Position numbers and translations under genes: made by a program
Notes under the pieces: generated by a model
Database searches by the model: none
Seen by the model: only the letters and a program-made list of their open reading frames with translations
What the model was told of the DNA's origin: nothing
In this document: piece by piece, positions 18,001 to 27,224 of the stretch
How the letters are laid out: each line of letters starts with the position of its first letter
How positions within the stretch are numbered: the stretch's first letter is position 1
DNA from: Hinthialibacter sp964556895
GTDB lineage: Bacteria; Hinthialibacterota; Hinthialibacteria; Hinthialibacterales; Hinthialibacteraceae
Direction of reading: 5' to 3'
Length of the DNA: 55,124 nt
Assembly (NCBI GenBank): GCA_964556895.1
Contig: CAZKYC010000022.1
Coordinates: 1 to 55,124, forward strand

Positions 18001-18646
18001 CGAGCTGGCGATCGAAGAATATGAAGATGTTCGCGACCGCTGTGACTTTTTAGAGAGCCAAAAGAACGACCTCGAAAAAGCCAAAGCCGACCTGTTGGCT
18101 ACGGCCAAAGAACTACACGGCGCTTCTGTCGACCAGTTTTTGGAAACCTTCGAACAGGTCAAGGCCAATTTTAACCGCACCTTCCGCCGTATGTTTAACG
18201 GCGGGCGCGCTGAGTTGTTCTTACAAGACGGCGATCCGATGGAAGCCGGAGTTGAAATCGAAGTGCAACCACCGGGCAAAAAGCTGCAGACGCTTTCGTT
18301 ATTGTCAGGCGGCGAGAAGGCGTTGGTTGCGACAGCGCTGTTGTTTGCGATTTATGAAATTCGTCCATCGCCGTTCTGTTTCCTCGACGAAATTGACGCG
18401 CCGCTTGATGACAATAACGTAGGCCGCTTTACCAGTATGTTGCGTGGTTTCTTAGAGCATTCACAATTCATCATGATTACTCACAACAAGAAATCGATGG
18501 AAATCTGCGATGCGATCTACGGCGTGACCATGGCTGAAGAAGGCGTAACATCGATTTATTCGATGAAATTTCAGAAGTCAAATGTACAAAGCATGCCAAA
18601 CACGGGGGAGCCTTCAGCCGAACCCCCTGAAAAAGCGGCGGTTTGA
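15056..18646 (+). CDS. smc: Chromosome segregation ATPase SMC
   Basis: A 1196-residue SMC protein. Walker A GPNGCGKSN is at residues 31-39. Long coiled coils (about 170-500 and 680-1020) flank a hinge (about 510-660, with GVRLATKDGDVVERDG and GSMTGGF). The C-terminal head carries the signature LSGGEKALVATALLF and Walker B FCFLDEIDAPLDD. SMC, with ScpA and ScpB, forms the bacterial condensin that organises and separates chromosomes. ScpA and ScpB genes are not in this window. The full-length size fits the family. The start has a GAGG ribosome site and a good upstream promoter. The tail after the head is short and polar. Confidence 0.97.
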   Translation: MHLQKLIISGFKSFAEKVEVTFDEGVTGIVGPNGCGKSNVSDAIRWVLGEQSPRRLRGQQMSDMIFNGTVSRSASGLAEVTLVFDNEDGTLPISYREVAVTRRLFRSGESDYLMNNTKCRLKDITDLFLDSGIGANAYSLMEQGRVDMIVNAKPIDRRQILEETAGVSRFLHRKMEAVRKLDRTDTDLTRLTDILGELQRQKRSLERQARQAELARKYRIELLQSEYTLHIRAGKHLTTQLDEMENRLKALGARIQAKEGELNEVRQRKRALQEKLQEQDELNRKHRDHYASSSARLEQLERRVHDLKERGEEYTQLQTRLLHECEADAKRAQEEETRIHETQAQVAEAAETLKAIEQKTERLQEELIGVSDEYTSIEKEGQERRKAFVDLEQQITELNNQQRVWQRDKEYYDQRLEQVGGEHKETQTELAALKARRDEINQNGESLESKRTELQQRFEEKRDLADQLAKDETEARNQLRECERSWQRAHSRCESLQQLQAKLAGYDEGVRFILQGDGHEQLVGALTERMTVQDGFNLAVEAALAHKLQAIVTETDADAAKAIALLRDEKKGRAAFLSKQALSGPLPSLQLPEQLASLSNAASVVACEPDWRPVVDRLLSRVLIVDSLDQALSLRGQLPDGVRLATKDGDVVERDGSMTGGFSTGSQILQRTAEIAQLGNEVKALEKQRNGLEDKAQRLHQEIEACRIERDEAKQQLHDLTNQMRVAKEEVQRIDQRLQRLEQLDKSLTVERERIEQSVNDGAQQAEKRAKQVDEQQRKKDELELELSRWTEQQQQAQGQLKALQDAIAEKRMTLLERRKDRERWQADVETFTRHLGELKRGVEEKKHLAAQQDDRRKETAAAIEETQAAIVQQREDQSSVWKEVSESEELSQGIRNDVKAIEQEESTHQEHYETLRSEREDQSQTRMKMQVERDYWKKRLDEEFSTLNNKDECERDERDDEALLEKVEFYRRRLSQLGVVNELAIEEYEDVRDRCDFLESQKNDLEKAKADLLATAKELHGASVDQFLETFEQVKANFNRTFRRMFNGGRAELFLQDGDPMEAGVEIEVQPPGKKLQTLSLLSGGEKALVATALLFAIYEIRPSPFCFLDEIDAPLDDNNVGRFTSMLRGFLEHSQFIMITHNKKSMEICDAIYGVTMAEEGVTSIYSMKFQKSNVQSMPNTGEPSAEPPEKAAV

Positions 18647-18727
18647 TCCTTTTAGGTGCGTAAACCGCCTGGCGTAGAAATTTGAAAAAAAAACGAATTA
18701 GGCGTCTCACTTTTTAGTCACACGCTC

Positions 18728-18807
18728 TATAATGCGAACAAACGCAACTCGGCTAGTTCACCTGACTTCCGCCAAACAAATGGTGAGAGGTTCAGTGTGC
18801 CTAGCCG
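18728..18807 (+). promoter_or_regulatory. mreB promoter -10 box and structured 5' leader
   Basis: A perfect TATAAT is at 18728-18733, with no good -35 box. Just past the expected start is a hairpin: CGGCTAG (18750-18756) with CTAGCCG (18801-18807), and CTGA (18762-18765) with TCAG (18792-18795). The leader then runs to the mreB ribosome site (AAGGAG near 18865). The role of the hairpin is unknown. Confidence 0.5.
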
Positions 18808-18879
18808 CGTCGCCGTTATGGAGCGCTGTGTAAATTCTTTCCGCGTTGCTAACGGTGGACTGTAAGGAGAACGCACGAC

Positions 18880-19917
18880 ATGCTATTTTCTCGCGTAAAA
18901 GGTCTCTTCTCTCGAGATCTGGGAATCGATCTCGGAACGGCCAACACGCTCGTCTATGTGAAGGGTGAGGGCATCGTTTTATGTGAACCCTCCGTCGTCG
19001 CCATCGTCAAAGGCACCAACCAAGTCTTGGCGGTGGGCAGCGAAGCAAAAAACATGCTGGGGCGAACACCAGGCAACATCGTTGCCATTCGCCCCATGAA
19101 AGACGGAGTCATCGCTGACTTTGAAGTCACCGAAGCGATGCTGCGTTACTTTATTAACAAAGTCCATAACCGGACGCGGATGGTGAATCCACGCATCATG
19201 ATTTGCGTCCCATCGGGCATCACTAGCGTCGAACGGCGCGCGGTCAAAGACTCAGCCATCAGCGCCGGCGCGCGCGAAGTGATGTTGATCGAAGAGCCGA
19301 TGGCGGCGGCGATTGGCGCCGGGCTGCCAGTCGCTGAGGCGTCGGGCAACATGATTGTCGACATCGGCGGCGGCACCACCGAGGTCGCGGTCATCTCGCT
19401 TTCGGGCCTGGTCGTGTCGCGCTCAATTCGCGTCGCGGGCGACGAGTTAGATGAAGCCATCATCTCGCATATTAAAAAGACCTATAACCTGATGATCGGC
19501 GAGCGCACCTCGGAACAAATCAAAATCGGCATCGGGTCCGCCAAAGATATCGGCGACGACCAAGGCATCGACATCAAAGGCCGCGACTTGATCAATGGCC
19601 TTCCCAAGACCGTTAAGATTACCGCCCAAGAAGTGCGCGAGTGTCTGCAGGAACCGATCAGCGCCATTGTTGAAGCGGTCAAAGCGGCGCTGGAAGACAC
19701 CCCGCCCGAACTCGCCGCCGACATTATGGAACGCGGCATCATGCTGGCGGGCGGCGGTTCGCTGTTGCGCGGGTTAGACCAACTGCTGGCGGACGAGACC
19801 GGGCTGCCGGTCCACGTCGCTGAAGACCCGCTGACCTGCGTCGCGATGGGCACCGGAAAAGCCTTGGACGAAATGGACCGGTTGCGCTCTGTGATTCAGA
19901 CGACGGAAAATATTTAA
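18880..19917 (+). CDS. mreB: Rod-shape actin MreB
   Basis: A 345-residue actin-like ATPase that forms membrane-associated filaments guiding the elongasome. The N-terminal phosphate-1 motif is DLGIDLGTANTLVYVKGEG, the phosphate-2 motif is DIGGGTTEVAVI, and the adenosine motif is AGGGSLLRGL near residue 290. It leads mreB-mreC-mreD-PBP2-rodA, separated from mreC by 141 bases. The start has an AAGGAG site. Its length is standard for the family. Confidence 0.97.
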   Translation: MLFSRVKGLFSRDLGIDLGTANTLVYVKGEGIVLCEPSVVAIVKGTNQVLAVGSEAKNMLGRTPGNIVAIRPMKDGVIADFEVTEAMLRYFINKVHNRTRMVNPRIMICVPSGITSVERRAVKDSAISAGAREVMLIEEPMAAAIGAGLPVAEASGNMIVDIGGGTTEVAVISLSGLVVSRSIRVAGDELDEAIISHIKKTYNLMIGERTSEQIKIGIGSAKDIGDDQGIDIKGRDLINGLPKTVKITAQEVRECLQEPISAIVEAVKAALEDTPPELAADIMERGIMLAGGGSLLRGLDQLLADETGLPVHVAEDPLTCVAMGTGKALDEMDRLRSVIQTTENI

Positions 19918-20058
19918 TTTTGATGATGAAGGAAGCCCATAAGATTGATGAAAATTCCATACAACACGATTGCACTGAATAAGGGCCAGCACACGAACAT
20001 ATAACGACTGCGGGCGACGGGCGGGCGCCGCGGCAACACGATAAGGGGTCGTCAACGA

Positions 20059-20952
20059 ATGCTGTTTCGGCCAGAAAAAAAGAATCCCTATCGCCCTAAA
20101 AAGACGAATTGGGTCAGCCCGCGCCTCATCGCGGGGACATTAGTCTTCATTGCCATTGGGTTGATGCTGGCCTATGCGCCATTGCCCAACCAGGCGTCGG
20201 CGTCGCCCTTCGCGCGAATTTTGTTGGCCCCTCTCTCGTTGTTACAGTCAGCGCGCGGGTTCGCCTACAACACCGCCCAGCAAATCAGCGACCGCTTTAT
20301 ATCGCTCGAAGAAGTTGAAACGCTGCGCTCAGACATCGCCAGCCTGCAAGAAAAAAACACCCAGCTGCGCTTTAAATTACAACGCCACGAAGCCTACGCC
20401 GATGCGTTGCGCCTGCCGCGCGAAGTTGAATATCAGACCTTGCCAGTGATTGTCTTGTTCAGAGACTTTCGGTTGACTCACGACATCATTATCAATCGCG
20501 GCGCCAACGACGGCCTCACCGTGAACATGCCGGTATGGACAGGCGAAGGCCTAGTGGGGCGTATCCGAAAAGTCACCGACAACTTCGCTAAAGTTCTTGT
20601 GTTGACCGACCCGGGAAGTTCGATCGGCGTGTATGTTGAAGGGTCACACTATGAAGGCGTGCTGCGCGGCAGCGACGGTTCGACCCAACTCGTTCTCGAA
20701 GACCTTCACATGACCACTCAGGGCGAAGAACTCAGCTCGCCCCAACCCGGCCAGGAAGTAAGGACCTCTGGCACTGGTTTGGTCTTTCCACGCGGCCTGC
20801 TGGCGGGGTATGTCTCAAGCGTCACCTCAGAGACAGGCATCGCGGTTGACGCCGCGGTGAATATCAACGCTGTTCAATCTGCGCTGGTGTTTACCAACAC
20901 CTCTTACCGCGACGAAGTCTTATCGCTGTTAGACGCCATTGGAGACCAATAA
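20059..20952 (+). CDS. mreC: Rod-shape protein MreC
   Basis: A 297-residue protein with a basic cytoplasmic start, one membrane helix (about 22-44), a coiled coil (about 78-112, LEEVETLRSDIASLQEKNTQ) and the C-terminal double beta-barrel (DGLTVNMPVWTGEGLVGRI, then a VLTDPGSSIGVYV strand). MreC links MreB filaments to PBP2 in the periplasm. Its stop overlaps the mreD ATG by one base, so they are probably translationally coupled. Confidence 0.94.
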   Translation: MLFRPEKKNPYRPKKTNWVSPRLIAGTLVFIAIGLMLAYAPLPNQASASPFARILLAPLSLLQSARGFAYNTAQQISDRFISLEEVETLRSDIASLQEKNTQLRFKLQRHEAYADALRLPREVEYQTLPVIVLFRDFRLTHDIIINRGANDGLTVNMPVWTGEGLVGRIRKVTDNFAKVLVLTDPGSSIGVYVEGSHYEGVLRGSDGSTQLVLEDLHMTTQGEELSSPQPGQEVRTSGTGLVFPRGLLAGYVSSVTSETGIAVDAAVNINAVQSALVFTNTSYRDEVLSLLDAIGDQ

Positions 20953-21461
20953 TGGCGTCGGGATTCATCGTCGTTATTTGTTATGCGGTCAACCTGTCGC
21001 TATGGGCGATTTTTACCGCCAATCCTTGGGCGCCTGACCTCTTGTTGCTTGCGATACTCTATATCGCGTTGACGCGCCCGCGCGGCGAAGCCTATGTGAT
21101 TGCGTTTTGTGCGGGGCTGCTGTGGGACGCGACGCTGCTTGACCAAATGGGTTCACACTCGCTGCTGTTTATCGCCGCTGTGGCCGCCGCCTCGAAGATG
21201 CGCTCGATTCTCTGGGCGCAATACGCTATCTCGCGCCTGGTGATGGGGTATACGTTGACCATGGCGATTCGGTTTGGCGAAGTAATTTTTTGGCTGTCGT
21301 TTTTAGGCAATGAAGTGCCGTTTTCATCTCCTGAACGTTATGTCTTATGGGGGCCTGTCGTCACAGGGGCTTTGTTCGCCCTTCTGCCGTGGCGGGTCGC
21401 GCCCATACAACTTTCAGGCCGCACCCCGCAAATGTTGTTTTCGGAGAAGACCTCCTCATGA
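20952..21461 (+). CDS. mreD: Rod-shape protein MreD
   Basis: A 169-residue integral membrane protein with five or six hydrophobic segments, and the MreD-like opening in which a LLLLAILYIAL helix is followed by GEAYVIAFCAGLLWD. It is assigned by size, topology and place between mreC and PBP2. The ATG shares one base with the mreC stop, and its own stop overlaps the next ATG (ATGA at 21458-21461), so the whole block looks translationally coupled. Confidence 0.9.
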   Translation: MASGFIVVICYAVNLSLWAIFTANPWAPDLLLLAILYIALTRPRGEAYVIAFCAGLLWDATLLDQMGSHSLLFIAAVAAASKMRSILWAQYAISRLVMGYTLTMAIRFGEVIFWLSFLGNEVPFSSPERYVLWGPVVTGALFALLPWRVAPIQLSGRTPQMLFSEKTSS

Positions 21462-23278
21462 AGCGAAAAAAGTCGCCGCTTCACTCGAAACCCAACCTGG
21501 TCGACCGTCGGCTGCAGGTGTTTCTTCTGCTCGTGATTGGCGTGTTATGCATCCTGGTGTTTCGCCTATGGACGATTCAAATCTACCAAAATGAAAAATA
21601 CGTCAAACTTTCGGAACGCAACTTTTATCGAGAAGTTCCCGTCTTGAGCGAGCGCGGGCGCATCTTAGACCGCAACGGCTGGGTATTGGCCTCTGACGAA
21701 AATTATTGGGACGTCTGGATCCCCATCGCCAAACGCTCTGGCGGCAAGAACGTCGTTGTCCCCGAAGTAAAAATGTCGCTTGAGTTGCTATCCGATATAT
21801 TGGATGAACCCTATTCATCGCTCGAAGCCAAGTATACCAACGGGCGGCGCGACATTCACTACAAACAAAACCGTGTGAGAGTCGCGACGCGCATCCCCTG
21901 GCAGTATTACGTCGCGATTCGCGAGCGCACCATTGAGTTCCCCAGCAAGGCGATGGTGTTTACCCAGCCGGCGCCGACGCGGCGGTATTGGTTTGAAGAA
22001 ACCGCCGCCCATATTTTGGGCTATACCAGTGAGATTAACAAACGCGAGTTAGCCGCACGGACGAAAATGGGGTATAAATCCGGCGACCGCATTGGCCGCA
22101 CCGGCATTGAACGCCAATATGAGTTGTTGTTGCGCGGCATCGATGGCGTTAATCAGGTGATCGTCGATAAGTATGAGATCCAGCAAGGCCAAGCGACCCC
22201 CAAAGAACTGGCCAAGCCGGGCAGCGACGTTGTCCTGCATCTTGATAAAGACTTGCAACAAGCGGCGGAGATGATTTTGGGCGTTTCAGACGGCGTCATG
22301 ATCGCTACCGACCCGCGCAATGGCGCCGTGTTGGCGATGGCGTCGAACCCACGCTTTAATCCCCACCACCCCAGCGCCTACATGAATGACCCGAAACAAC
22401 CGTTGTTTCACAAAGCGGTGTCAGGTTTTTATGAGCCAGGGTCAGTCTTTAAAGTGTTCGAAACCTTAGCGCTATTGGAGACGGAAGGGTTTCATGTTAA
22501 CCCGACGGATACGGTGTTTTGTTCAGGCGTTTTTACCTTGGGCGGCAACCCCTGGAGGTGCCACAAACGAGAAGGCCATGGCCATTTGGATATGTATGGC
22601 GCAGTGGCGAAGTCTTGCAATGTATATTTCTATACAAAAATCTCTCAATTAGGCTTTGACCGATTGTATCCCTGGCTATCAGAATTTGGCTTTAACCGTT
22701 TGACCAACATTGATTTGCCCAATGAAAAAATCGAGCCTTTCCCGACGCCAAAGTACAAAGGCGACACGATTAATATGTCTATTGGGCAGGGCGATGTGTT
22801 GTTGTCGCCGATTCAGGTCGCGACCGCTCTAAACGCCATCGCCAATCGCGGAACAGTCTATCAACCACAATTGGCCCATAAAATTTTGGCGCCGGACGAA
22901 CAAGTACTCCAAGTCTTTAAACCCAAAGTCGCCCATCAGATCGAAGCCGCCACCAAAACTTGGGACATTATTCATCAATCCATGTGGGACGTGGTCAACG
23001 CGGGCGGCACCGGGCGGCGAATTCTCATGCCTGACGACGACTTTGAAATCGCTGGCAAGACGGGCACGGCCCAAACCTCAATCGGCGACCTTACCCACGC
23101 CTGGTTTGTGTGTTTCGCCCCGTATGACGAGCCTGAAATCGCGATCACCATCATCACCGAACTCGCCGGGCACGGCGGCGAACAAGCCGCCCCCTTGGCG
23201 CGGCAACTGTTAGACGTCTACTTTGGCCGCCTTGGCCTCGAAGACTTGATGAACGAACAACTGGCGGCGAGGTTGTGA
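21458..23278 (+). CDS. mrdA: Penicillin-binding protein 2 (elongasome transpeptidase)
   Basis: A 606-residue class B PBP that cross-links peptidoglycan during elongation. It has one membrane helix (about 21-40), the dimerisation/pedestal domain opening with RGRILDRNG, and the transpeptidase motifs SVFK (Ser329-Lys332), SCN (386-388) and KTG (534-536). I chose the ATG at 21458: it overlaps the mreD stop and has a GGAG site. A longer in-frame start at 21347 would lie inside mreD. rodA follows one base after the stop. Confidence 0.96.
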   Translation: MKRKKSPLHSKPNLVDRRLQVFLLLVIGVLCILVFRLWTIQIYQNEKYVKLSERNFYREVPVLSERGRILDRNGWVLASDENYWDVWIPIAKRSGGKNVVVPEVKMSLELLSDILDEPYSSLEAKYTNGRRDIHYKQNRVRVATRIPWQYYVAIRERTIEFPSKAMVFTQPAPTRRYWFEETAAHILGYTSEINKRELAARTKMGYKSGDRIGRTGIERQYELLLRGIDGVNQVIVDKYEIQQGQATPKELAKPGSDVVLHLDKDLQQAAEMILGVSDGVMIATDPRNGAVLAMASNPRFNPHHPSAYMNDPKQPLFHKAVSGFYEPGSVFKVFETLALLETEGFHVNPTDTVFCSGVFTLGGNPWRCHKREGHGHLDMYGAVAKSCNVYFYTKISQLGFDRLYPWLSEFGFNRLTNIDLPNEKIEPFPTPKYKGDTINMSIGQGDVLLSPIQVATALNAIANRGTVYQPQLAHKILAPDEQVLQVFKPKVAHQIEAATKTWDIIHQSMWDVVNAGGTGRRILMPDDDFEIAGKTGTAQTSIGDLTHAWFVCFAPYDEPEIAITIITELAGHGGEQAAPLARQLLDVYFGRLGLEDLMNEQLAARL

Positions 23279-23279
23279 G

Positions 23280-24596
23280 ATGTTTAAGGGCGCCTCGATT
23301 ACTGAAATAGACTATTTGACCCTGCTGTTGGCGTTTTTGGTGTTAGGCTTGGGGCTGGCGTCTATCACAGGCGCGACCCTTTCCAGCGCAGGCGGCCAAT
23401 GGCTCTCTCAACTCAAATGGGCCTTTTTAGGATTGCCGTTTTTATTTGCCGTGATTTTCATCGATTATCGGTTGCTGGTTCGCTTCGCGCCGCTGTTCTA
23501 CATTTTGGGCGTCATCGGGTTGCTTTTGTGTTTTGCTCCGGTCATTGGCCATAGAAGCCACGGCGCCAATTCATGGCTCAAAGTCGGGCCGCTTCAGATG
23601 CAGCCTTCTGAAGTTGTCAAACTCACAACCTTACTGATGTTGGCGCGATGGCTGGGCGCGCGCAAAGGCCAGTGGGACGGCCTGTTAGACATGCTTAAAC
23701 CGCTCACCATTGGCGCCCTGCCCGCCATGCTCATTCTGGGCCAACCCGACCTCGGCACTGCGGTGGTGTTTGGCCCGATGACGCTGATTTTAATGTTTGT
23801 CGCCGGCCTGCCTGTTACTCAATTGTGTTTGCTCCTTTCTCCCATGTTCTGCATTCTTGGCGCATTTCATTCGATCGAAATCATCTTGTTGTGGGTGTCT
23901 GGAATTTCGGCGCTATTGCTCGCCTCGGTGTGGAACCGCGTCCCCTGGACGTTATGGCTGCCCCTTATTGCGCTCGCCTGTTCAGCCTATGCGGGGGTAT
24001 ACACCTATGGCGAAACCATTTGGGAGAAACTTCCATCTCACCAACAGGCGCGAATCGAAAACTACTTGAATCCTGAAGCCAACAGGCGCGATACGGGCTA
24101 TAACATCATGCAGTCAAAAATCGCCCTCGGTTCGGGCGGCTTCAAAGGCAAAGGCATGGGCAACAGCACCCAGGCCGAGTATGAGTTCTTGCCGGAATAC
24201 GAACATGATTTCGCGTTTTCGATTTTAGGCGAACAAATGGGGTTCATTGGCGGCGCGGTGTTGTTGGGGTTGTTTCTGCTTCTGATTACGCGCGGCGTTG
24301 ATACCGCGATGGAGTCTTTCACGCTAGAAGGGTCTCTGATCGCGACTGGGGTGGTCTCGATCTTTTTCGCCCATATCTTCATCAATGTCGGTATGGTGAC
24401 CGGAGTGTTGCCGGTCACCGGGCTGCCGCTGACGTTTGTTTCATATGGCGGGACCTTCATGCTTATCAATATGATTGGCGTCGGCCTGTTGCTCAATATC
24501 CGCCTGCAAGCGAGGCGGGTTGAAGACCCCGAAGCCCGCTTTACCGGACGCCCGCCCATGGCCCTGCCGACCAAAGTCGACGATGACCAGTTTTAG
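23280..24596 (+). CDS. rodA: Peptidoglycan glycosyltransferase RodA (SEDS family)
   Basis: A 438-residue SEDS polymerase that works with PBP2. It has about ten membrane segments. Family motifs include RSHGANSWLKVGPLQMQPSE, LGQPDLGTA and the C-terminal GLPLTFVSYGGTFML. The large loop near residues 240-300 contains the QSKIALGSGGFKGKGMG segment typical of SEDS proteins. It is the last gene of the rod-shape operon. The palindromic repeat 10 bases downstream, followed by TTTT, probably serves as the terminator. Confidence 0.96.
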   Translation: MFKGASITEIDYLTLLLAFLVLGLGLASITGATLSSAGGQWLSQLKWAFLGLPFLFAVIFIDYRLLVRFAPLFYILGVIGLLLCFAPVIGHRSHGANSWLKVGPLQMQPSEVVKLTTLLMLARWLGARKGQWDGLLDMLKPLTIGALPAMLILGQPDLGTAVVFGPMTLILMFVAGLPVTQLCLLLSPMFCILGAFHSIEIILLWVSGISALLLASVWNRVPWTLWLPLIALACSAYAGVYTYGETIWEKLPSHQQARIENYLNPEANRRDTGYNIMQSKIALGSGGFKGKGMGNSTQAEYEFLPEYEHDFAFSILGEQMGFIGGAVLLGLFLLLITRGVDTAMESFTLEGSLIATGVVSIFFAHIFINVGMVTGVLPVTGLPLTFVSYGGTFMLINMIGVGLLLNIRLQARRVEDPEARFTGRPPMALPTKVDDDQF

Positions 24597-24606
24597 TGTG
24601 TAAAAG

Positions 24607-24690
24607 CGGGCTTGGGTAGCTCTCTTTTCGCTTCAGTGCCGCTCCGCCTTTTTGCACAGGCTCTCAATGAGAGTCCCCCTAGCCCGTTTT
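24607..24690 (+). repeat. Palindromic repeat core A, acting as terminator after rodA
   Basis: Same core as 3735-3809 (shared CGCTTCAGTGC, GCTCCGCCTTTTTGCACAGG) but with outer arms CGGGCT and AGCCCG instead of GCATGGG. TTTT follows the right arm. The arms have therefore changed on both sides together, which suggests the pairing itself is conserved. Confidence 0.8.
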
Positions 24691-24842
24691 ATTGCCTGGT
24701 TTTAATCATAAGCTATCTCCTGTAAGCAGTGCTTTGTTTTATTCGAGCGAAGCCTATCTGCCTACCGCAGGTCGTCTTCGCCAGCCAAGCCTACCCGGCT
24801 AGAATAAGGTAGCCAAAAATTTCCGGGAATGTTGAAATCACA

Positions 24843-27206
24843 ATGACGCCTTTCATTAATGAATCCGATTATTCCGACCCTCAAAAACTGGCCGCCATTC
24901 TCAAACAAAACGCGATTTCGCTGACCACCGATGAAGCGGTTTCGATTAAGGACCGAATCGGGCGCCTGCCGACCCGGGCCGAACTGTTCGTGTTTAACAT
25001 CGAATGGAGCGAACACTGTTCGTACAAAAGCAGCAAGCGGCTGTTGAAAGAGTATCTGCCCACCGATGGGCGCTATGTGATTCAAGGCCCTGAAGAAGAC
25101 GCGGGCATCGTTGAACTGTGCGATCACAACGGCGAAAAATGGGGAATCGTCTTCGCCCACGAAAGCCACAACCACCCCTCACAGGTGTTGCCCTTCGAGG
25201 GCGCCGCGACTGGCGTCGGCGGAATCGTTCGCGATGTCGACTGCATGGGCGCATCCGTGATCGGCGTGGCGGATTCGCTGCGGTTTGGCGACCCCAACGG
25301 CAAGTTCGCTGAACGAACCTTGTCGATTGAAGAAGGCGTCGTCGAAGGCATCTACAGTTACGGCAACGCGCTGGGCGTGCCTAACCTGGGCGGCGAAACT
25401 GCCTATCACGAAAAATATGACGATAACTGTCTGGTCAACGTCATCGCGATTGGGCTGTTGCGCGAGAGCGAGATTATCCACAGCCGCGTCCCGCCGGAAG
25501 GCGAAGGGTTTGACCTGATCTTGATCGGCAAGCCGACTGACCGCTCAGGGTTCGGGGGCGCCGCGTTCGCTTCAGGCGTGTTAGACCAAGACAACGAAGA
25601 AGAAAACAAAGGCGCCGTCCAGGTGCCGGACCCGTTTTTGAAAAACGTCTTGCTTCATTACAAAGCCACTCACGCCGTAAAAGAACTATTGAAACAAAAA
25701 GACGTCAGGGCGGGCATGAAAGACCTGGGCGCGGGCGGCATCGCCTGCTGCGCTTCTGAGATTGGCGCCAGCGGCGGCTTCGGCGTTGATATTCAGCTTG
25801 AAAACGTTCATGTCTCCGAAGCGGGCCTGCCCGCGGAGATTATTCTCTGCGCCGAAACCCAAGAGCGCTACATCTGGGCAGTCCCGCCAGAGATCACCCC
25901 AGACGTATTACGCATCTATAACGAAGAGTGGGAACTGCCCACCATCTGCGCGGGCGCGGGCGCTCATGTGATCGGCAAGGTAATCAAAGACCAACAAATG
26001 AAGGTCACTCATAACGGAGAGTTAGTGGTAGACCTGCCAATTGAATTTGTCGTCGAAGGCATCCAATACAAACGCGAATCAAAAGAGCCAACCGTCGCAT
26101 TGAGCGAGCCTGACCTGGCGCCGCCTGATGACTGGAACGCGTTGCTGTTGGATATGCTGAAGCATCCCAACGTCAAATCGAAAGATTTTATCTATCGCCA
26201 TTACGATACTGAGGTCCAGGGGCGCGGGTATATTCGCCCCGGCGAGGCGGACGCGGCTGTGTTTGTTCCGTTAGATGACAACCCCGTTGGCGCCGCGTTG
26301 GCGGTAGACGGCAACCCCTTTTATGGCGAACTGTCGCCCTATTGGGGGGCGGCTACCGCTGTAGCGGAATGTATGCGCAACATCGCCGCCGTGGGCGCGA
26401 CGCCGCGCGCGATGACAGACAATTTAAATTACGGCAACCCCGAAAAGCCCGAAGATTTTTGGACGCTCGAAGAAGGCGTAAAAGGCCTGGCTGACGCTGC
26501 GACAAATTTATATGACCCGAGACGCGAGCCTGAGGCGGTGCCGTTTGTTTCTGGCAACGTCTCACTCTATAACCATTCGACCACCGGGCAGTCGATTCCA
26601 CCATCGCCCATCGTGGCGTGCCTGGGCGTCATCGAACACGCCGCCAAAGCGCTGACGCTCGACCTGAAACGGCCCGGCAACACGCTCGTACTCATTGGCG
26701 AGCGATATGATGAATTGGGCGGTTCGGCCTATTACCAGACGCGCAAGGCCGGGCTTGGCGCGAATGTTCCCCACGTTCGCTTCGACGAAGAACGTGGAAT
26801 CATCTATGGAACCATCGCCGCGATTAACAACGAGTTGGCCGTTTCGGCCCATGACATTTCAAATGGCGGATTGGCGTTGAGCGCAGTCGAAATGTTTTTG
26901 GCCTGCCACCAATCGGCGCCCATCGGCCTTCAACTATCGCTCAACGCGCTGTCGTCAGGTTTAAGAGACGACGTGTTGTTGTTCTCTGAGTCAGGCGGGA
27001 TGTTGCTGGAAGTGGAGCCGTCGAACCTTGACGCTGTCAAAGCGCTTTATAGTGAATATGGGCTAACGCCAGTTGGTATTGGCGCCGTGACCAACCAGGC
27101 CGAGTTTGTTGTCAACAACAAATCAGACAAACCGATCATTCATGCGTCGCGCGCGGGCCTGCTAACAGCGTGGCGCGGCCCCTATGGTCTTACCATAGCC
27201 ACATAA
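24843..27206 (+). CDS. purL: Phosphoribosylformylglycinamidine synthase, PurL subunit
   Basis: A 787-residue PurL of the small type, which works with separate PurQ and usually PurS. It converts FGAR to FGAM in purine synthesis. Motifs include NIEWSEHCSYKSSKRLL near the N-terminus, the ATP-site ESHNHPSQVLPFEGAATGVG, GMKDLGAGGIACCASE, and a duplicated second half with GGSAYYQTRKAGLG and SAHDISNGGLA. purQ follows after 18 bases. No purS lies between or beside them. The start has a weak ribosome site. Confidence 0.95.
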   Translation: MTPFINESDYSDPQKLAAILKQNAISLTTDEAVSIKDRIGRLPTRAELFVFNIEWSEHCSYKSSKRLLKEYLPTDGRYVIQGPEEDAGIVELCDHNGEKWGIVFAHESHNHPSQVLPFEGAATGVGGIVRDVDCMGASVIGVADSLRFGDPNGKFAERTLSIEEGVVEGIYSYGNALGVPNLGGETAYHEKYDDNCLVNVIAIGLLRESEIIHSRVPPEGEGFDLILIGKPTDRSGFGGAAFASGVLDQDNEEENKGAVQVPDPFLKNVLLHYKATHAVKELLKQKDVRAGMKDLGAGGIACCASEIGASGGFGVDIQLENVHVSEAGLPAEIILCAETQERYIWAVPPEITPDVLRIYNEEWELPTICAGAGAHVIGKVIKDQQMKVTHNGELVVDLPIEFVVEGIQYKRESKEPTVALSEPDLAPPDDWNALLLDMLKHPNVKSKDFIYRHYDTEVQGRGYIRPGEADAAVFVPLDDNPVGAALAVDGNPFYGELSPYWGAATAVAECMRNIAAVGATPRAMTDNLNYGNPEKPEDFWTLEEGVKGLADAATNLYDPRREPEAVPFVSGNVSLYNHSTTGQSIPPSPIVACLGVIEHAAKALTLDLKRPGNTLVLIGERYDELGGSAYYQTRKAGLGANVPHVRFDEERGIIYGTIAAINNELAVSAHDISNGGLALSAVEMFLACHQSAPIGLQLSLNALSSGLRDDVLLFSESGGMLLEVEPSNLDAVKALYSEYGLTPVGIGAVTNQAEFVVNNKSDKPIIHASRAGLLTAWRGPYGLTIAT

Positions 27207-27224
27207 GAGATTAAGGACGAAGGA

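Noticed and set aside
24738..24807. GC-rich inverted stretch before purL resembling that at 53000-53060
   Set aside because: The two share only short CTGCC/GCAGG words and do not align well enough to call a repeat family.
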